Origin: CAUJIW01 sp963205175
GTDB taxonomy: Bacteria; Pseudomonadota; Alphaproteobacteria; Sphingomonadales; Sphingomonadaceae
Length of the DNA: 64,000 bases
NCBI GenBank assembly: GCA_041060555.1
Contig: JBEUDS010000014.1
Strand: one strand, 5' to 3'
This document shows, piece after piece, positions 9,014-17,984 of the stretch. Position 1 is the first letter of the stretch. Each line of letters starts with the position of its first letter. The notes beneath the pieces are model-generated. The model did no database searches. It was not told the DNA's origin and saw only the letters and a program-made list of their open reading frames with translations. A program made the position numbers and the translations under genes.

Positions 9014-9059
9014 AAAAAGGGCGTGCGGACAGGGGAGTGTTCCCCCGTCCTGCACGCCC
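9014..9059 (-). terminator. Rho-independent terminator of the first TonB receptor gene
   Basis: Read on the minus strand, a long GC hairpin (arms GGGCGTGCaGGACGGGGG and its near complement, 9019-9059) is followed directly by TTTTT (9018-9014). It lies about 80 bp after the receptor stop codon. Confidence 0.85.
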
Positions 9060-9140
9060 GGATTCAGGCCGCCGACTGATGGAAGGCCGGCCAGGCGCCG
9101 GAGTGGCCGCGTCGCCGCAGCCACCCCGGACGCACGGCGC

Positions 9141-11723
9141 TTAGAACTTCACGCCGGCGGTGAGGCCGACACGACGCTTCTCGCCGAGATAGATCTCGGG
9201 CACGCTGAACGTGAACGGCACGCCGGAGCGCGGCTGGGCAATGGCGTTGCCCACATAGGTCTTGTTGAACAGGTTGTTGGCCCACAGCGCGATGCTGTAG
9301 CGGTCGCTTTCCAGTGCCACACGCACGTTGGTCAGCGTCCGCTCGCCAAACTCGCCGGTGTTGATCAGGTTGTAGTAGGTCGGCCCGGTATAGCTGACAT
9401 CCACACGGCCCATCAGGTGCCAGTCGTCATTGAGCGGCACATCGGCGATGGCATGCAGGTTCCACTGCAGCTTGACCGAACGGGCCGGCCGCTTGCCTTC
9501 CAGCGACGGCAGGGCACGGACGGTACCGTTGGGCAGCGTCACCAGCACGATGTCCGGGCAGCCCGGTGCCGCGGTGGCGGTCTCGCCGGAACCGATCACG
9601 CACTGGGTAACGATGGAGCCGTCATAGGCGCCGGCCTTGAACTTGGGATCCGAGTAGACCACGCTGCCGCCGAAGCTGAAGATGTCGGTGGCACGGAACC
9701 GGGTCTGGATCTCGAAGCCGTCAGTCTTGATGTTGCCGGCATTGCGGACGATGCGCACCGGGTTGACCGCTGTCGGGTTCTGGGTGAACGCCGACACCTG
9801 GGCATTGGTCCAGTCGACATGGAACACCGAGGCGTTGATCAGCAGGCGACGGTCAAGCCACTCGGACTTGACGCCGAGTTCGTAGGTCCAGTTCTCCTCT
9901 TCGTCGTACGACACTTCGTCGGCGAGGATGCCGGTGGCGCTCACCGGATTGCCGGTGTTGAAGCCGCCCGAACGCACGCCCTTGGCGGCGGAGGCGAACA
10001 GGAACACGTCCGGCGTCACCTTGTAGTCGATGGTGAAGCGCGGCGTGAAACTGGTGAACTTGCGCTTGTACGGCGTGCCGTTGACCGGGAAATAGCCCTC
10101 GTCCGGCACATGGGTGCCGTCGATCGGCAGGTTCACGCCCGGCTGGCTCAGCGGGTTCGACACTGAATTGACCCGCGCGCGCTTGCGATCGACGTTGTAG
10201 CGACCTTCGGCGTTGACCCGCAGACCGCCGAAATCATAGCCCAGCGCCGCGAACATCGACGTGGTCTGGGTCTGCGCATCGGTGTAGCTGGAGAAGGTCT
10301 GACCATAGATCGGATCGCTGGCCAGATAGGGGTTGGCGGTGAAATCATAGGCGCCGGTACCGGTCGCGGCCGGCGTGGTGATCTGGCTGACCTGCACCAG
10401 ACGCTCGTTGGCGGCAAGCTCCGAGGCATCGGTGGCGATGCCGATCGCGGTCAGCGGCACCTTCGACATGAAGTAGTTGGCGCCAAGCATCCACTGGAAC
10501 GGCGAGTCGTTGTTCGACTGCAGGCGGAATTCCTGGCTGAAGGTCCGCACCCGCTCGCGGTTGGAGGTCAGCAGGTTGACCCGCACCAGACGCTCGTAAG
10601 CGCCGGCAGGGCTGCACGACGCGCCCAGGGTGCAGACACCGAACAGCGTGCCGCCCGAGGTGCCGTCATAGTCGTTGTAGGTCCAGTTTTCCGCGCCGGC
10701 AATGCCGCTGATGCTGGTGATCGCCACATCTTCACCCGACCAGTTCATCTTCAGCGACACCTGGCGGGTCTTGGCGGAGGTGCGCGGAATTTCCGGGGTG
10801 ATGTCGGAAACCTTCTGCGCTTCCAACTCGCCGCAGTACTGCGTCTGCAGACCGGTGGCGGCATTGGTGGTACCGCAATTGAAGTTTGCCAGCGGCATCA
10901 GCGACACGGCCGACGGCTCGGTCTTGGAGCTAGTGATGAACGCGGCCAGGCGAGCCGAGAACTCCGGCGTCGGCGCGAATTCCAGCGACGCGGTGACAGC
11001 GTATTTCTCGGTACCGCCCAGGTTGTCACTGGTGTTGGCGGCGTTCTTGCCATAGCCGTCATAGGTCAGATAGCCGGCCGAAATGCGCGCCGTCAGGGTT
11101 TCGCTCAGCGGCGTCGAAATGGAACCGCGAATACGGAAATCCTCGTCGGTGCCGACGGTTGCCTGGACATTGCCCTCGAACTCGTTGGCGGCGCGGCGGG
11201 TCGAGATCGACATCGCGCCGGCAAAGGTCGAACGGCCGAACAGCGCGCTCTGCGGACCCTTGGCGATTTCGATCTGGCCGACATCGAGCACCGAGATCAT
11301 GTCCAGCGTGTTGCGGCTGGTCTGGTAGATATCGTCAATGAACACGCCGACGTTGGCCTCGACGTTGAGATCGTTGGTGGTGTTGGCCGGCGACTGACCG
11401 CGGATGTAGATCATCTGCATGGTGCCGCCCGCGATCGAGGTGATCGCCACACCCGGCGTGGTGTTGGTGAGGTCGTTCAGGTTGCTGATGTTGCGATTGG
11501 CCAGATCTTCCGCCGTCATCGCCGTGATGGCGATCGGCACGTTCTGGATGCTTTCATCGCGACGGCGGGCGGTGACGACGATTTCGCCGAAGTCCACCGT
11601 ATTCGAGCCGGATGCCGCGGTCGCGGTATCCTGCGCCAGCGCCACCTCACCAAAGCCGGTCACGGCGGTCGTCAGCGCGAGAATGGAAACACCCCATTTG
11701 CGCTTTTTATCGGTTGTGGTCAT
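9141..11723 (-). CDS. TonB-dependent outer-membrane receptor
   Basis: The start at 11723 (MTTTDKKRKWGVSILALTTAV...ALAQ) follows AGGGAC and gives a signal peptide and 860 residues. A TonB box-like segment (GEIVVTARRRDESIQNVPIAI) leads into the plug (YIRGQ..., GVFIDDIYQTSR, IEIAKGPQSALFGRSTFAGAM) and a 22-strand barrel. It ends ...YLGEKRRVGLTAGVKF with terminal Phe. Such receptors import large or scarce substrates, here presumably the compound degraded by the island. It is transcribed alone. Upstream longer starts are rejected because they bury the signal peptide. Confidence 0.92.
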   Translation of the reverse strand: MTTTDKKRKWGVSILALTTAVTGFGEVALAQDTATAASGSNTVDFGEIVVTARRRDESIQNVPIAITAMTAEDLANRNISNLNDLTNTTPGVAITSIAGGTMQMIYIRGQSPANTTNDLNVEANVGVFIDDIYQTSRNTLDMISVLDVGQIEIAKGPQSALFGRSTFAGAMSISTRRAANEFEGNVQATVGTDEDFRIRGSISTPLSETLTARISAGYLTYDGYGKNAANTSDNLGGTEKYAVTASLEFAPTPEFSARLAAFITSSKTEPSAVSLMPLANFNCGTTNAATGLQTQYCGELEAQKVSDITPEIPRTSAKTRQVSLKMNWSGEDVAITSISGIAGAENWTYNDYDGTSGGTLFGVCTLGASCSPAGAYERLVRVNLLTSNRERVRTFSQEFRLQSNNDSPFQWMLGANYFMSKVPLTAIGIATDASELAANERLVQVSQITTPAATGTGAYDFTANPYLASDPIYGQTFSSYTDAQTQTTSMFAALGYDFGGLRVNAEGRYNVDRKRARVNSVSNPLSQPGVNLPIDGTHVPDEGYFPVNGTPYKRKFTSFTPRFTIDYKVTPDVFLFASAAKGVRSGGFNTGNPVSATGILADEVSYDEEENWTYELGVKSEWLDRRLLINASVFHVDWTNAQVSAFTQNPTAVNPVRIVRNAGNIKTDGFEIQTRFRATDIFSFGGSVVYSDPKFKAGAYDGSIVTQCVIGSGETATAAPGCPDIVLVTLPNGTVRALPSLEGKRPARSVKLQWNLHAIADVPLNDDWHLMGRVDVSYTGPTYYNLINTGEFGERTLTNVRVALESDRYSIALWANNLFNKTYVGNAIAQPRSGVPFTFSVPEIYLGEKRRVGLTAGVKF

Positions 11724-11872
11724 TTCGTCCCTGTCCCTTCCAGATGGTAAATGAGATTGTATCGAAGGGGTCTTTTCCTCTCGGCCGTATAAGCCGAATA
11801 GCCGCCCCCATGAATATCGATCCGCGTGCATGTTAAAACGCGGTGGCCTGACGCTGCCTCCAAGCTGTAATC

Positions 11873-11889
11873 TATCCGACACGCGATAG
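11873..11889. promoter_or_regulatory. Weak candidate of the 17-bp island operator (TonB receptor 1)
   Basis: TATCCGACACGCGATAG lies 150 bp upstream of the receptor start. Six of seven left-arm positions match TATCCGC. The right arm matches only GCG unless one base is skipped. This is a tentative member of the island palindrome series. Confidence 0.3.
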
Positions 11890-11975
11890 ACCGATGTGCA
11901 CGCCAGACGAGCCGATCCCGCGCCGCCGCGCACCGGAATTCCACGCCGGCGCGCGACCGAGTTTCCCGACCGCGA

Positions 11976-12815
11976 TCAAGCCGGCGGCCAGACCGGGTCG
12001 AGCAGCGATCCGGGATTTTCCAGATATTGCGGCCAGCGTTCGCGCGTTGCCGCCAGCCAGGTTTCCGGCAAATCCTCCAGCGCCACGCCATAGCGTCCGG
12101 CGCCAATGGCGGTCAGGTGGCCAGGATGGCCATCCATGTTCATCCACGGCCGCCAGTCGACGATGTTGGTGAAGTGGGTCGCGCACGGCACCCGGATCGC
12201 CGACGGGTCGGCAAGGTCGCTCACCCGGGCATGCAGGGTCACGGACTCGCTGTAATTGAACCCGCCGGGCCTGCCCGGCACGGGCACGCCCACACGGGTC
12301 ACCTCGGTGATCCAGATATCGTCGCCGCGCACCTGTGGCGCCTTGATGACATGATCGAACCGCGTGCCGGGCGCCAGCCGGGGTACGCTGAAATGCAGCT
12401 CGGGCGATATGGTGACGCGATTGGGCGGCAGGTTGGTGGCCGGGTCGGCCACCGTCTTGCCGGTATAGGGGTTGTGGAAAGCACCCGTCGCCTTGCCGGT
12501 GGCCGGATCGAGGAAATGCGCGATCTCGCCGGTATAGCCATCATAGCCACCGTCGGCGCGACGACGATAACGCGTGAAGGTGACACCCACCACGTCCCAC
12601 AGCGGCGTCACCTCGGCGCCCACGACGCCATAATAGCTGCCCGCGACATAGCCGATCACCAGCCGCTCATCGAGCGCGCCGCGCATCAGCATATAGGCCC
12701 TGAAGCGATCCGCCGGATCGTTCGCGTCAAACCCGCGACGCCCGGCCGCCGCGCCAGAGGCCATACCCAGCAGCGGCATCGCCGCCGCCGCGCCCAGAAA
12801 ATCCCGTCTCTGCAT
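11976..12815 (-). CDS. DUF1838 family protein with Tat signal
   Basis: From 12815 the protein has 279 residues and opens MQRRDFLGAAAAMPLLGMASGAAA, a twin-arginine-type leader (RR-D-F-L), so it is probably exported folded. The rest matches the DUF1838 pattern, rich in Trp/Tyr and beta structure (AHFLDPATGKATGAFHNPYTG, HFTNIVDWRPWMNMDGHPGHL). No catalytic function is established for this family. Members are often seen in catabolic islands with TonB receptors. It is divergent from the FAD oxidoreductase, with two operator-like palindromes between them. Confidence 0.8.
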   Translation of the reverse strand: MQRRDFLGAAAAMPLLGMASGAAAGRRGFDANDPADRFRAYMLMRGALDERLVIGYVAGSYYGVVGAEVTPLWDVVGVTFTRYRRRADGGYDGYTGEIAHFLDPATGKATGAFHNPYTGKTVADPATNLPPNRVTISPELHFSVPRLAPGTRFDHVIKAPQVRGDDIWITEVTRVGVPVPGRPGGFNYSESVTLHARVSDLADPSAIRVPCATHFTNIVDWRPWMNMDGHPGHLTAIGAGRYGVALEDLPETWLAATRERWPQYLENPGSLLDPVWPPA

Positions 12816-12938
12816 CGTCCCCGTCCTTGAAGTATCCTGGTCCTGCGAGCGTGCCGATCTTACCGCCGGCCAGTCCTCCAGACTGCTCTGCGTGAAGTTA
12901 GGCCAGTCGCCGCCGCACGCACCTCCCCTTCGCGCCAG

Positions 12939-12955
12939 CATCCGCCATGCGGACA
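12939..12955. promoter_or_regulatory. Island operator palindrome (12 of 14 positions)
   Basis: CATCCGCCATGCGGACA matches TATCCGCNNNGCGGATA at 12 of 14 informative bases. It sits between the divergent DUF1838 and FAD oxidoreductase genes. Confidence 0.6.
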
Positions 12956-12965
12956 GAATCGGCAG

Positions 12966-12982
12966 TGCCCGCCCACCGGATA
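12966..12982. promoter_or_regulatory. Second island operator palindrome in the same gap (11 of 14)
   Basis: TGCCCGCCCACCGGATA lies 27 bp (start to start) from the stronger site at 12939, close to 2.5 helical turns. This could allow cooperative binding at the divergent promoters. Confidence 0.45.
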
Positions 12983-13144
12983 GTTGGCCAGGCCGCCTCG
13001 CCCGACTGCGGCCAGGCGGGCAAACACGTCCTCAGTATAGACTGGCATCAATGTGCGCGTGCCTATCGCCAGCGCTCGCGGTAGTGTCGGCAGTCGGATC
13101 GGCGTCACCGCGCAAGCGCGGCAGCGCCGCGCAGGGAGCAGGGA

Positions 13145-14701
13145 ATGACCACCGGGAATATGCAGTTTCTGAAGGAAAAACTCGTCGCCGCGCTCGGGGC
13201 TGACGCGGTTGCCGATGACGCGGCTCAACTGTCCTACCTCAGCAACGATGTTTACCGCAGCGGTGGCCTGCCGGCCCTGGTCGTGCGCCCGGCGACCGTC
13301 GAGGCGCTCCAGGCCGCCGTACGCCTGTGCGCCGCCGCCGGCGTTGCCATGGTGCCACGCGGTGGCGGCGCCTCCTACACCGACGGCTACATCCACACGC
13401 CGGGCGGACATGTGCTGATTGACACCGGCGCGCTCGACAGCATTGAGGTCGATGTCGGCAACGCGGTGGTCACCGTCGGTGCCGGTGCCACCTGGGCCGC
13501 ATTGAAGGCCAGGCTCGACCCGCTGGGCCTGCGCACGCCGTTCTGGGGACCGTTCTCCGGCATCGCCGCCACCATCGGCGGCAGCATCAGCCAGAACACC
13601 GTCAGCCATGGCACCGCCGCCTACGGCATTTCCGCCGAATCCGTGCTGTCGATCGAGGCGGTGCTCGCTACGGGCGAGTTGATCCGCACCGGCATCACCT
13701 CGGCGACCCGCTTCTATGGCCCCGACCTGACCGGCCTGTTCACCGGCGACTGCGGCACGCTCGGGATCAAGACGCGGATCACCCTGCCCCTGATCGCCGC
13801 CCGCAGCGAAGCCGAGGCGCTGAGCTTCGCCTTCGACGATTTCGCCAGCTGCCACGCCGCCGTCCGGCTGGCGCAGAAGGAAAAGCTGGAGGACTCGCTG
13901 TTCGGCCTCGACCTCGCCCTGTCGCAGGGGCAGATCGCCCGTCAGGAAGGGGTGGGCGCGCGGCTGAAAATCGCGGCCCAGGTGATGCGCAAGGCCCCCG
14001 GCAAGATCGCCGGCCTGAAGCAGCTGATGCGCATGGCGCTGGCGGGCGAAGGCGCCATGCGCGCCGGCGCCTACATGGCGCATTTCATTCTCGAAGGCGT
14101 CGACAAGGCCGACACCTGGGCGCGTGCCCAGCGGCTGCGCGCGATCATCGCGCCCCATGGCCGCGAGATCGCCAACACCGTGCCGGCCTTCGTCCGCTCC
14201 ATGCCGTTCGCGCCGCTGGGCAATATCCTCGGCCCCAAAGGCGAACGCTGGGTACCCATCCACGGCGTCTTTAACCAGAACGACGTGGTGGCCTTCCACG
14301 AAGCCTTCCAGGCCCTGCTGGCGGCGCGAAAGGCGGACATGGACAAGCACGGCGTCTGGACCGGCACCATGTTCAGCCCCACCGGCCCCAGCGGCTTTCT
14401 CTATGAAATCGCGATCTACTGGCCGGATGCGCGCACCGACTATCATCGCCGGACGCTCGGCGAGGAGTATCTGGCCGGCCTGCCGGACTACCCCGCCAAT
14501 CCCGAGGCCCGCGCGGCCGCCGACAGCCTGAAGCGCGACGCGGTTGCCCTGATGCAGAAGCACGGCGCGGCGCATTTCCAGCTCGGGCGCGCCTACCCCT
14601 ACCAGCCGCGGCTGGACCCGCAGGCCGCCGCCCTGCTGAAAGCGGTGAAGGCGGCACTGGACCCTCAGTGCCTGATGAACCCCGGCGCGCTCGGCCTGTA
14701 A
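13145..14701 (+). CDS. FAD-linked oxidoreductase, PCMH-type (FAD_binding_4)
   Basis: This soluble 518-residue flavoenzyme has a PCMH FAD domain over about residues 40-225: VVRPATVEALQAAVRLCAAAGVAMVPRGGGASYTDG across 48-83, then PFWGPFSGIAATIGGSISQ and GDCGTLGIKTRITLPLI. A FAD-oxidase C-terminal substrate domain follows, ending QCLMNPGALGL. The family includes glycolate/D-lactate dehydrogenases and p-cresol methylhydroxylase. It is a clear paralog of the gene at 61273. A GGAG ribosome site precedes the ATG. Cytochrome c is encoded 2 kb away and might accept its electrons, which is inference. Confidence 0.85.
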   Translation: MTTGNMQFLKEKLVAALGADAVADDAAQLSYLSNDVYRSGGLPALVVRPATVEALQAAVRLCAAAGVAMVPRGGGASYTDGYIHTPGGHVLIDTGALDSIEVDVGNAVVTVGAGATWAALKARLDPLGLRTPFWGPFSGIAATIGGSISQNTVSHGTAAYGISAESVLSIEAVLATGELIRTGITSATRFYGPDLTGLFTGDCGTLGIKTRITLPLIAARSEAEALSFAFDDFASCHAAVRLAQKEKLEDSLFGLDLALSQGQIARQEGVGARLKIAAQVMRKAPGKIAGLKQLMRMALAGEGAMRAGAYMAHFILEGVDKADTWARAQRLRAIIAPHGREIANTVPAFVRSMPFAPLGNILGPKGERWVPIHGVFNQNDVVAFHEAFQALLAARKADMDKHGVWTGTMFSPTGPSGFLYEIAIYWPDARTDYHRRTLGEEYLAGLPDYPANPEARAAADSLKRDAVALMQKHGAAHFQLGRAYPYQPRLDPQAAALLKAVKAALDPQCLMNPGALGL

Positions 14702-14740
14702 GGGACGCGCCGGCTGGCGAATTACCGGCTGGTGAAAAAC

Positions 14741-14764
14741 AAAGGGCGGCCGAGGCCGCCCTTT
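14741..14764. terminator. Bidirectional terminator between convergent flavoenzyme genes
   Basis: AAAGGGCGGCC-GA-GGCCGCCCTTT is a perfect 11-2-11 hairpin with A/T ends on both sides. It serves both the plus-strand oxidoreductase and the minus-strand amine oxidase. Confidence 0.8.
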
Positions 14765-14789
14765 CCTGTTCGCGGGCCTCGTCACCCGT

Positions 14790-16244
14790 TCACAGCGACA
14801 GGATCTCCAGCGCCGCCCGCTCCGACGATTCCAGCGCCCCTTCCAGCCCCCGGGCGCCGGTCGCCGTATGTTCGCCACAGAAATGGATACGCCCGTGCGG
14901 CTCGGCCATGGTCGGCACGAAAGACGCGATCTGGCCGGGCGCGAAATAGGCCCAGTCACCGGCATTGAAATATTCCGCCTCCCAGCTGAACAGCCGGTGC
15001 GCCTTGAGCTTGCCCCTGGCCGCCGGACGCAGTTCCTCGAAGGTGGCGACGATTTTTGCCAGCGCGGCCTCCGTGCCCAGACGGTCCCACAGCCGGGCAA
15101 GGCCGCCACGCGCCTGTACCAGCAGGCCGGTCACCTCGTCGGCCGTCGCCCCGAACCGCTGCGGCAGCACCGTGCCCAGCGCCGAGTTGGTCCACATGCC
15201 TGGCGCCCGGCCGTCATGCTCCCAGAACGGCTCGGTTGCGGTCAGGAAGGCCATCGACAACGGCTGATAGGGCAATGTCGCCACCGCCCGCGCCTGCGCG
15301 CCGCTCAGGCCCGGCGTGATCGCCACATGCCGTAGCGTCGAGAACGGCAGCGAGCAGACCACACGTCCGGCCTGATAGACCGAACCATCGGCGCACCGCA
15401 CCTCGGCGACATCGGTACGGCTGTCGATCGACACCACTTCCTTACCCAGCAGCACCTCGCCCTTGAGCAGCGCCGCCATCCCCTGAGGCAATCTCTCGTT
15501 GCCGCCCTTGATCGCCCAGGAGTTCGGTCCGGCACTGATCTGCGTCATCACGAACCCGGAGTTGAACTCCAGCATCAGGGCGGAAACATCGTAGGCATTG
15601 ATGCCATAGTAGGGTGACACATCGTTCACCAGCCGGATGGCCGCATCGCTGAGCCCCTGCTGGGTCAGGAAGGCGTGGAGCGAGATGTCGAGCGATGCGT
15701 TAGCAGGGTCCAGCCACGCCGCCCAGTCCTCCAGCGGATTGTGCATGGCGATCAGCTTGTTGGTGACTTCCCACGGCATCGACGTCTTGAGCGCGTCGGG
15801 CAGCGGATTGAACGGCGCGGCCGCCCACTGCTCGCGGGTCAGCGGCTTGCCGTCGAGCACCAGCTCCTGCGGCTTGCCATGCATGTAGCGCTTGCCGACC
15901 TCGATCAGCTCGACCCCGGCGCGATGGGCGGCATCGATGCCGCGACCATAGCCGTCACCCATCGAGTTGAAGCCCATTTCGGGCACGCCTGGCAGATCGA
16001 ACAGCGTGTGCACACGGCCGCCGACCCGCTGCCGGCCTTCCAGCACCAGCACTTTCAGGCCCTGCTGCTCCAGCAGCCAGGCGGCATTGAGGCCGGAGAC
16101 ACCGGCGCCCAGCACAATGGCGTCGAGCGGCCGCGTCGTGGCCGATTTGCCTGCCTTACGGGCGGCCTGCGCGGGCGACGCCATGGCGGCGGCAGCACCC
16201 ACCGCGGCTGCTCCCAGCGTGAAGGTCCGTCGGCTCATTTCCAT
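14790..16244 (-). CDS. Flavin-containing amine oxidase with Tat signal
   Basis: The 484-residue protein starts MEMSRRTFTLGAAAVGAAAAM, a twin-arginine leader with Ala-rich h-region. The FAD-binding Rossmann motif DAIVLGAGVSGLNAAWLLEQQ follows, then the EGRQRVGGRVHTL signature of the monoamine oxidase / L-amino-acid oxidase family. The C-terminal flavin motif is RIHFCGEHTATGARGLEGALES. Predicted to oxidise an amine or a saturated ring in the periplasm with release of H2O2 or electrons. It stands alone on its strand and has a half-perfect island operator 118 bp upstream. Confidence 0.87.
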   Translation of the reverse strand: MEMSRRTFTLGAAAVGAAAAMASPAQAARKAGKSATTRPLDAIVLGAGVSGLNAAWLLEQQGLKVLVLEGRQRVGGRVHTLFDLPGVPEMGFNSMGDGYGRGIDAAHRAGVELIEVGKRYMHGKPQELVLDGKPLTREQWAAAPFNPLPDALKTSMPWEVTNKLIAMHNPLEDWAAWLDPANASLDISLHAFLTQQGLSDAAIRLVNDVSPYYGINAYDVSALMLEFNSGFVMTQISAGPNSWAIKGGNERLPQGMAALLKGEVLLGKEVVSIDSRTDVAEVRCADGSVYQAGRVVCSLPFSTLRHVAITPGLSGAQARAVATLPYQPLSMAFLTATEPFWEHDGRAPGMWTNSALGTVLPQRFGATADEVTGLLVQARGGLARLWDRLGTEAALAKIVATFEELRPAARGKLKAHRLFSWEAEYFNAGDWAYFAPGQIASFVPTMAEPHGRIHFCGEHTATGARGLEGALESSERAALEILSL

Positions 16245-16361
16245 CTGCAAGGCTCCCTGACTGCTCGACGCGTCGACCACATTTACCGTAGCCGTTTTGG
16301 CGCGCTTTCTCTGCCTGAGACGACACCGGCGACCGGGTGCTGTCGATCCGGCGATCCCCCT

Positions 16362-16378
16362 TGACCACTAGGCGGATA
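16362..16378. promoter_or_regulatory. Island operator palindrome (11 of 14)
   Basis: TGACCACTAGGCGGATA has a perfect right arm and 4 of 7 left-arm bases. It lies in the divergent gap between the amine oxidase and the cytochrome c gene. Confidence 0.45.
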
Positions 16379-16554
16379 ACGACTGCCGGCATCGCCGAAG
16401 CCATCATGCGTGCCGCTAGGCTGCACACCGAGGGCCATCAGCCTGGCACTGTTCAGACTGCGCTCATGTAAAACAGGCTAAATCAACAATGACAGCATCC
16501 TCGTCCGCGCTGCGGCGGGTATGCATGTAATGAGGTAAAGAGGGAAGTCGCGTG

Positions 16555-16962
16555 ATGCACCACAGGAAATCCCACCGCTCTCTTTCGGCGATCGTTGCCG
16601 GCACGTTCCTCGCACTGGCCGCCACCAGCGCCCAGGCCGCGGCACCGGCAGGCGACGCCAAGGCGGGCGCCAAGCTGTTTCTGCAGTGCCGCGCCTGCCA
16701 TACCGTCGATGTTGGCGGCAAGAACGGCGTCGGCCCGAATCTGGCGGGCATCGTTGGCGCCAAGGCGGCCGCGGTTCCTGGCTACAAGTTCTCGCCGGCG
16801 CTGACAAAGGCCAACATCACCTGGACACCCGAGACGCTCGACACCTGGCTGAAGCGACCCTCGGCGATGGTGCCGGGCACCAAGATGGCTTTCGCCGGCA
16901 TGGCCAACCCGAAGGCCCGGGCGGACATGATCGCCTATCTCTCGACCCTGAAAGGCAAGTGA
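16555..16962 (+). CDS. Secreted class I c-type cytochrome
   Basis: The 135-residue protein has a Sec signal peptide ending AQAAAP and one haem site CRACH (near residue 46). The distal Met lies in the VPGTKMAFAGM segment, as in cytochrome c2/c550. The ATG at 16555 sits 7 nt after AGGGAAG; a GTG at 16552 is the alternative. It shares one base (TGATG) with the following hydrolase gene. Likely a periplasmic electron carrier for the exported or PCMH-type flavoenzymes encoded nearby, by context. Confidence 0.88.
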   Translation: MHHRKSHRSLSAIVAGTFLALAATSAQAAAPAGDAKAGAKLFLQCRACHTVDVGGKNGVGPNLAGIVGAKAAAVPGYKFSPALTKANITWTPETLDTWLKRPSAMVPGTKMAFAGMANPKARADMIAYLSTLKGK

Positions 16963-17930
16963 TGTCCGCTGTACGCCGCACCGTCGCCGCGATCGCGCTG
17001 GCCTCGACCCTGCTGGGCGCCTCCGCCTTCGCTCAGTCCCCCGCCCAATCCGACAAGCCCTACCTGACCATCGAGGCGCTGCGCGCCAAGTACCAGGACC
17101 CGGCCGGCCGTATCGCCAACATTGACGGTGCCGAGGTCTATTACAAGGACGAAGGTCAGGGGCCGGCGATCCTGATGGTCCATGGCTCGGCCAGTTCGCT
17201 GCGCACCTGGGACCGCATCGCCGATCGCCTGAAGTCGAAATACCGGGTCATCCGCTACGATATTCCGGGCTACGGCCTTTCCGGGCGGGTGTCCGACGAG
17301 GTGGCGAAAAACGTACAGCCGACCGACATCGCCGAGAAACTGCTGGCGCAGCTGGGTGTCAACAAGATCACCTTCGTCGGCGTCTCCTCCGGCGGCACGC
17401 TCGGCATGTTCCTTGCCGCCAGGCGGCCGGACCTGGTGGAGCGGCTGATCCTGTCCAACACGCCATCCGACCCCGTCAAGACCGACCACCTGGTGATGCC
17501 GGAAAGCTTCATCAAGGCGCAGGCGGAAGCCAAGGCGACCGGTTTCCAGGACATGACGTTCTGGAACGAGTACCTGTCGTACTTCGCCGGCGACCCCAAA
17601 CGAATTTCCGCCGCCAAGCGCGAGGAATATTACGACTTCAACCGCCGCACGCCTGAGAAATATCCTGTCGCCATGGTGGCCCGGATCGGCGATGGCAAGG
17701 AAGCCACGACATTGATGTCGCAGGTGAAGGCGCCGACCCTGCTGCTATGGGGCGGAAGTGATCACCTGTTGCCGGAATCGGCCGCCTACCGGATCGCCGA
17801 ATATCTGAAGCAGGCCCAGATCTCGCGGGTCATCATGCCGGATGTCGGCCACTATCCGCCGGTTGAAGTGCCGGAGCGCTTCGAGCAACTGTTGTCGGCC
17901 TATATTGAAGCCGCCACGCCGAATCGCTGA
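16962..17930 (+). CDS. Exported alpha/beta hydrolase
   Basis: 322 residues with a signal peptide (MSAVRRTVAAIALASTLLGASAFAQ). The alpha/beta hydrolase fold shows the oxyanion segment MVHGSASSLRTW, nucleophile elbow VGVSSGG, acid in WGGSDHLLP and His in DVGHYPPVE. Resembles haloalkane dehalogenase / haloperoxidase-type enzymes of unknown substrate. The start overlaps the cytochrome stop by one base, so the two periplasmic proteins are co-translated. A hairpin closes the unit. Confidence 0.85.
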   Translation: MSAVRRTVAAIALASTLLGASAFAQSPAQSDKPYLTIEALRAKYQDPAGRIANIDGAEVYYKDEGQGPAILMVHGSASSLRTWDRIADRLKSKYRVIRYDIPGYGLSGRVSDEVAKNVQPTDIAEKLLAQLGVNKITFVGVSSGGTLGMFLAARRPDLVERLILSNTPSDPVKTDHLVMPESFIKAQAEAKATGFQDMTFWNEYLSYFAGDPKRISAAKREEYYDFNRRTPEKYPVAMVARIGDGKEATTLMSQVKAPTLLLWGGSDHLLPESAAYRIAEYLKQAQISRVIMPDVGHYPPVEVPERFEQLLSAYIEAATPNR

Positions 17931-17937
17931 TAACATG

Positions 17938-17979
17938 CACGACAGGGCGGGACACCAGGTGGCAACCCGCCCTGTCGTG
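17938..17979. terminator. Perfect 14-bp stem hairpin after the hydrolase gene
   Basis: CACGACAGGGCGGG (17938-17951) and its exact complement (17966-17979) enclose a 14-base loop. No T-run follows. It separates the cytochrome/hydrolase unit from the LeuC-type operon and ends about 6 bp before that start, so it may instead regulate the latter's translation. Confidence 0.6.
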
Positions 17980-17984
17980 ACTCC

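Noticed and set aside
8548..9144. A plus-strand open frame of about 198 codons after the histidine kinase
   Set aside because: It passes through the receptor terminator, is Pro/Arg-rich and lacks a ribosome site.
12860..15109. A 749-residue open frame on the minus strand through the FAD oxidoreductase and amine oxidase region
   Set aside because: It runs across a perfect terminator hairpin and has no family-like content. It is the shadow of the plus-strand oxidoreductase.
16502..16518. GC-rich palindrome just upstream of the cytochrome c gene as another operator copy
   Set aside because: Only 9 of 14 positions match, and the match is mostly generic GC sequence.
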